A stretch of 16,073 bases of DNA from CALRGL01 sp964374035 (GTDB taxonomy: Bacteria; Patescibacteriota; Patescibacteriia; UBA9934; GWF2-40-263): positions 1 through 16,073 of the forward strand of contig CAYJWY010000023.1 of NCBI GenBank assembly GCA_964374035.1, written 5' to 3'. Shown here piece by piece: positions 14,381 through 16,073 of the stretch. Numbering within the stretch: position 1 is the first letter of the stretch; each line of letters begins with the position of its first letter. The notes under the pieces are model-generated. The model saw nothing but the letters and a program-made list of their open reading frames with translations. It ran no database searches and was not told the DNA's origin. Both the position numbers and the translations under genes were made by a program.

Positions 14381-14911
14381 ATGCCTGACTCCCTCATTCC
14401 ACCTCACGGTGGTTACCGGACACTAAAGTCATTTCAAATGACCACCATTATTTATGATCTCACCGTGGATTTTTGTAAGCAGTTCGTGAAGGACTAACGC
14501 ATGAAGGATCAGATGGTTCAGGCGGCACGCTCGGGGAGACAGAATATTGCGGAAGGTTGCCATGCTTCGGGGACTTCCAAGAAAACCGAACTGAAATTGG
14601 TTGGTGTGGCCAGGGCAAGTTTAGAGGAACCCCTGTTAGATTTTGAAGATTACCTCAGACAGAACCAGCTTCCGCTTTTTGGAAAAGAGCACCCAACAGT
14701 ACAGAAAATCCGTGGATTGGCTTACGTGGAAGATAAGTCCTATTGTAAAGAAGCGCAAACAGCCGCCAACGTAGCACTCTGCCTCATTCACCAAGCGAAC
14801 TACCTCCTGGACCATCAGCTCAAAGCCCTAGAACAAGCCTTCATGACCGACGGAGGCTTCACCGAACGCCTTTACAAGAAACGCAAAGAAGCCAGAGGTG
14901 ATGACTTTTAA
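14381..14911 (+). pseudogene. Four-helix-bundle suffix-type protein gene with an in-frame stop
   Basis: One frame (177 codons) encodes a member of the four-helix-bundle family related to 23S rRNA intervening-sequence proteins and to Avd of diversity-generating retroelements. It starts with LIPPHGGYRTLKSFQ, and the core MVQAARSGRQNIAEG...SGTSKKTELKL is typical. Codon 39 (14495-14497) is TAA, between FVKD and RMKDQMVQAARSG, where family members continue without a break. One base change from a Tyr codon (TAC or TAT) would explain it. The rest of the frame is intact to 14911, so the lesion is either recent, a sequencing error, or bypassed by restart at ATG 14501 (136 residues lacking the first helix). 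That ATG has no SD. No retroelement or reverse transcriptase lies nearby. The family's function is not settled. Confidence 0.75.
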
Positions 14912-14926
14912 CGTTTGCCAGTACCC

Positions 14927-14935
14927 TGGTACAAT
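14927..14935 (+). promoter_or_regulatory. Extended -10 promoter for ruvC
   Basis: TGG-TACAAT lies 11 nt before the ruvC ATG, predicting a leader of about 5 nt with no room for an SD. GTACC and GGTAC (14921-14925, 14928-14932) form a small palindrome overlapping the -10 box, a possible binding site. Confidence 0.5.
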
Positions 14936-14946
14936 AACGATCACGT

Positions 14947-15426
14947 ATGGAAGGAAAAATTATCATGGGTGTGGATCCGGGTTTCGGCCGTATGGGCTTT
15001 GGTGTGATCTACGTTGAAGGTTCTCAGATTGAGTTGGTGGACTACGGGGTCATCACCACCACGGGCGGGGACAATTTTGAAGACCGTCTCCTTCACATTG
15101 CAAACGACTTGCATGACTTGTTTACACACCACCATCCGCACATCATGGCGATTGAGAAATTATTTTTTGGAAAGAGTTCTACCACCGCGATGCGCGTTGC
15201 CGAGGCTCGCGGCGTTGCCTTGCTTATGGCGGCGCAATCTGGTGCGGCGGTGATTGAGTATACACCCGCGCAGATCAAAAAGGCTTTGACGGGCAACGGC
15301 GCGGCAACGAAAGCCGGTGTACAGAAAATGGTCAAAGAGTTGTTGCACCTGCTCAAACCCCCCAAGCCGGATGACGCCGCAGACGCCATTGCTGTTGCCA
15401 TGACAGCGAGCACAAAGAAGTGGTAA
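14947..15426 (+). CDS. ruvC: Crossover junction endodeoxyribonuclease RuvC
   Basis: Holliday-junction resolvase acting as a dimer, nicking recombination intermediates after branch migration by RuvAB. It has 159 residues, close to the family norm. The four acidic catalytic residues are in place: D10 in GVDPG, E70 in AIEKLFF, and D143 and D146 in PDDAADAIAVA. ATG 14947 is preferred over ATG 14965 because the first beta strand (GKIIMGVDPG) needs residues 3-7, although a GGAAGGA string precedes the later ATG. ruvA and ruvB are not next to it in this window. It ends 14 nt before a bidirectional terminator shared with tRNA-Gly. Confidence 0.97.
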   Translation: MEGKIIMGVDPGFGRMGFGVIYVEGSQIELVDYGVITTTGGDNFEDRLLHIANDLHDLFTHHHPHIMAIEKLFFGKSSTTAMRVAEARGVALLMAAQSGAAVIEYTPAQIKKALTGNGAATKAGVQKMVKELLHLLKPPKPDDAADAIAVAMTASTKKW

Positions 15427-15440
15427 ATACTTTGGTGATA

Positions 15441-15472
15441 CAAAAACACGCACACGAATCTGCGTGTTTTTG
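15441..15472. terminator. Bidirectional terminator between ruvC and tRNA-Gly
   Basis: Perfect 12-bp inverted repeat (CAAAAACACGCA at 15441-15452, TGCGTGTTTTTG at 15461-15472) with an 8-nt loop. It gives a U-rich 3' side for both ruvC (plus) and tRNA-Gly (minus). Its last base is directly next to the encoded CCA end of the tRNA. Confidence 0.88.
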
Positions 15473-15547
15473 TGGAGCGGGTAAGGGGAGTCGAACCCCT
15501 ATCATCAGTTTGGAAAACTGAGATAATAACCGCTATACGATACCCGC
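15473..15547 (-). tRNA. tRNA-Gly (anticodon TCC)
   Basis: A 75-nt cloverleaf on the minus strand. The acceptor GCGGGTA pairs with TACCCGC, the discriminator is T, and CCA is encoded. The anticodon arm TCAGT-TTTCCAA-ACTGA has TCC in the loop. The T arm is AGGGG-TTCGACT-CCCCT. The D stem is weak, with a G-U pair and one T-T mismatch. The overall sequence closely resembles bacterial glyT. It reads GGA and GGG glycine codons. Confidence 0.95.
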
Positions 15548-15577
15548 ATACATATCCTGTTTACATTTTCTTACGAG

Positions 15578-15703
15578 GTAAATCATCTAAACTGAATGTC
15601 TCACGCCGGGCTGGAAGGAAGAAAGCTCGCGAGCCGACCGAGCTGGTCGGTGAGTGAGTTTCTGACTGAAGCCCAAGCGAGGCGTTCGGTTTAGATGATT
15701 TAC
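15578..15703. repeat. 126-nt palindromic element between two tRNA genes
   Basis: GTAAATCATCTAAAC (15578-15592) and its exact complement GTTTAGATGATTTAC (15689-15703) bound the element; with G-U pairs the RNA stem extends to 21 bp. Inside, ACGCC/GGCGT, GGGCT/AGCCC, AGAAA/TTTCT and the perfect CCGACC/GGTCGG hairpin nest in order, giving one long folded structure. The right end touches the CCA end of tRNA-Pro. It could be a miniature inverted-repeat element, an RNA in the tRNA transcript, or a novel structured RNA. No protein is encoded and no clear target-site duplication is seen. Confidence 0.7.
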
Positions 15704-15745
15704 TGGTCGGGATGACAGGGTTCGAACCTGCGACCTCCTGGTCCC
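15704..15745 (-). tRNA. tRNA-Pro, 3' part only (anticodon NGG)
   Basis: From the gap the minus strand reads GGGA, then stem CCAGG, variable loop AGGTC, T arm GCAGG-TTCGAAC-CCTGT, acceptor CATCCCG, discriminator A and encoded CCA. This matches the 3' half of bacterial tRNA-Pro. Positions 35-36 of the anticodon are GG; the wobble base and the whole 5' half are lost in the run of N. The isoacceptor therefore cannot be named. Confidence 0.85.
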
Positions 15746-15755
15746 NNNNNNNNNN
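15746..15755. other. Assembly gap (10 N)
   Basis: Exactly ten undetermined bases, which looks like a scaffolding placeholder, not a measured distance. It cuts tRNA-Pro, so about 35 nt of that gene, and possibly more, are missing. Linkage of the pilin gene on the right to the rest of the window depends on the scaffold. Confidence 0.95.
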
Positions 15756-15767
15756 AAGGGCTTTGTT

Positions 15768-15776
15768 TGATAAGAT
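15768..15776 (+). promoter_or_regulatory. Possible extended -10 promoter for the pilin gene
   Basis: TGA-TAAGAT lies 20 nt before the ATG at 15797. The transcript would begin near 15783, just after a GGAGG (15777-15781) that would then not be in the mRNA. If transcription starts further upstream, that GGAGG could serve as a distant SD (15-nt spacing). Confidence 0.3.
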
Positions 15777-15796
15777 GGAGGCAAGAAATTTTTTTT

Positions 15797-16073
15797 ATGC
15801 CTTCCAACATGCACACGCAACGAGGCTTCACGCACACAGAACTATTGATCATCATCGCGATCATGGGCATTCTTGTTGCCTCTGTCTTTGTCGCAGTGGA
15901 TCCAAGGACACGTCTGCGACAGGCACGTGATGCGGTACGCCAAAGAGATGTTCAAACGATTCTTTCTGCCATTGAACAAGATCAAGCGGATAACAACGGA
16001 ACGCCGCTCACTGCGGTCGCGATCCTCACGCCCGGTGAGGTCGCCATGATCGTCGAAGGCGGGATGTTGACGG
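15797..16073 (+). CDS. Type IV pilin-like / pseudopilin protein, N-terminal part
   Basis: The first 92 codons of a gene that runs off the right edge. A short basic leader (MPSNMHTQRG) is followed by the prepilin cleavage motif G/F-T-H-T-E, with Glu at position +5, and a hydrophobic helix (about residues 16-34: LLIIIAIMGILVASVFVAV). This is the class III signal processed by a PilD-type prepilin peptidase. After it comes a charged helix with RQARDAVRQRDVQTILSAI, typical of CPR pilin-like proteins. The product would be assembled into a type IV pilus or related filament used for attachment, DNA uptake or motility. Start uncertain: ATG 15809 (residue 5) is possible. No good SD. Confidence 0.88.
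   Translation, partial: MPSNMHTQRGFTHTELLIIIAIMGILVASVFVAVDPRTRLRQARDAVRQRDVQTILSAIEQDQADNNGTPLTAVAILTPGEVAMIVEGGMLT

Noticed and set aside
14381..14911. Part of a diversity-generating retroelement, because Avd is a related four-helix bundle
   Set aside because: No reverse transcriptase, template repeat or variable repeat is visible nearby; the suffix-type protein occurs alone in many genomes.
15472..15657. A 61-codon frame across the tRNA-Gly and palindrome region
   Set aside because: It overlaps the antisense of a clear tRNA and a structured element and has no start signal.

Overview
The window (about 16 kb, roughly 52-55 % GC by eye) looks like a chromosomal segment of a Candidate Phyla Radiation (Patescibacteria) bacterium, most likely of the Parcubacteria group. 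This rests on a compact RpoB (1086 residues), rpoB-rpoC adjacency without rplJ/rplL just upstream, a four-helix-bundle suffix-type protein, and palindromic intergenic repeats of a kind I associate with such genomes. No phylogeny could be run, so placement is an inference. The standard genetic code fits: about 10 kb of conserved reading frame has no in-frame TGA, and all eight sizeable genes with a visible end stop at TAA.

Layout. (1) Positions 103-2487, minus strand: FtsK/SpoIIIE DNA translocase, ending inside a bidirectional terminator. (2) About 2494-2750: palindromic repeats and two divergent promoters. (3) About 2722-6334, plus strand: an unrecognised block with an acidic protein (2922-3848), a 61-residue basic protein (3954-4139), possible tiny ORFs, and a 592-residue protein with a zinc-ribbon-like N-terminus, 13-residue repeats and a coiled coil (4507-6285). 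Its non-coding parts hold a consensus promoter, a leader terminator, a hairpin that buries a Shine-Dalgarno (SD) sequence, a possible second SD switch, an operator-like inverted repeat and a strong final terminator. (4) About 6335-14364: a long structured leader, rpoB, a GC-rich intercistronic hairpin, rpoC and its terminator. (5) 14381-14911: a four-helix-bundle gene broken by an in-frame TAA. (6) 14947-15426: ruvC. (7) 15473-15745, minus strand: tRNA-Gly(TCC) and a truncated tRNA-Pro separated by a 126-nt palindromic element, with a 10-N assembly gap inside tRNA-Pro. (8) From 15797 to the right edge: the start of a type IV pilin-like gene.

The housekeeping genes cover transcription (RpoB/RpoC), chromosome segregation (FtsK), Holliday-junction resolution (RuvC), translation (tRNAs) and surface pili. 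They mostly lack SD sequences, and several have an extended -10 promoter so close to the start codon that a leaderless or very short-leader mRNA is expected. The genes of the unrecognised block instead have good SD sequences and elaborate RNA structures. That contrast makes the block the most interesting part of the window.
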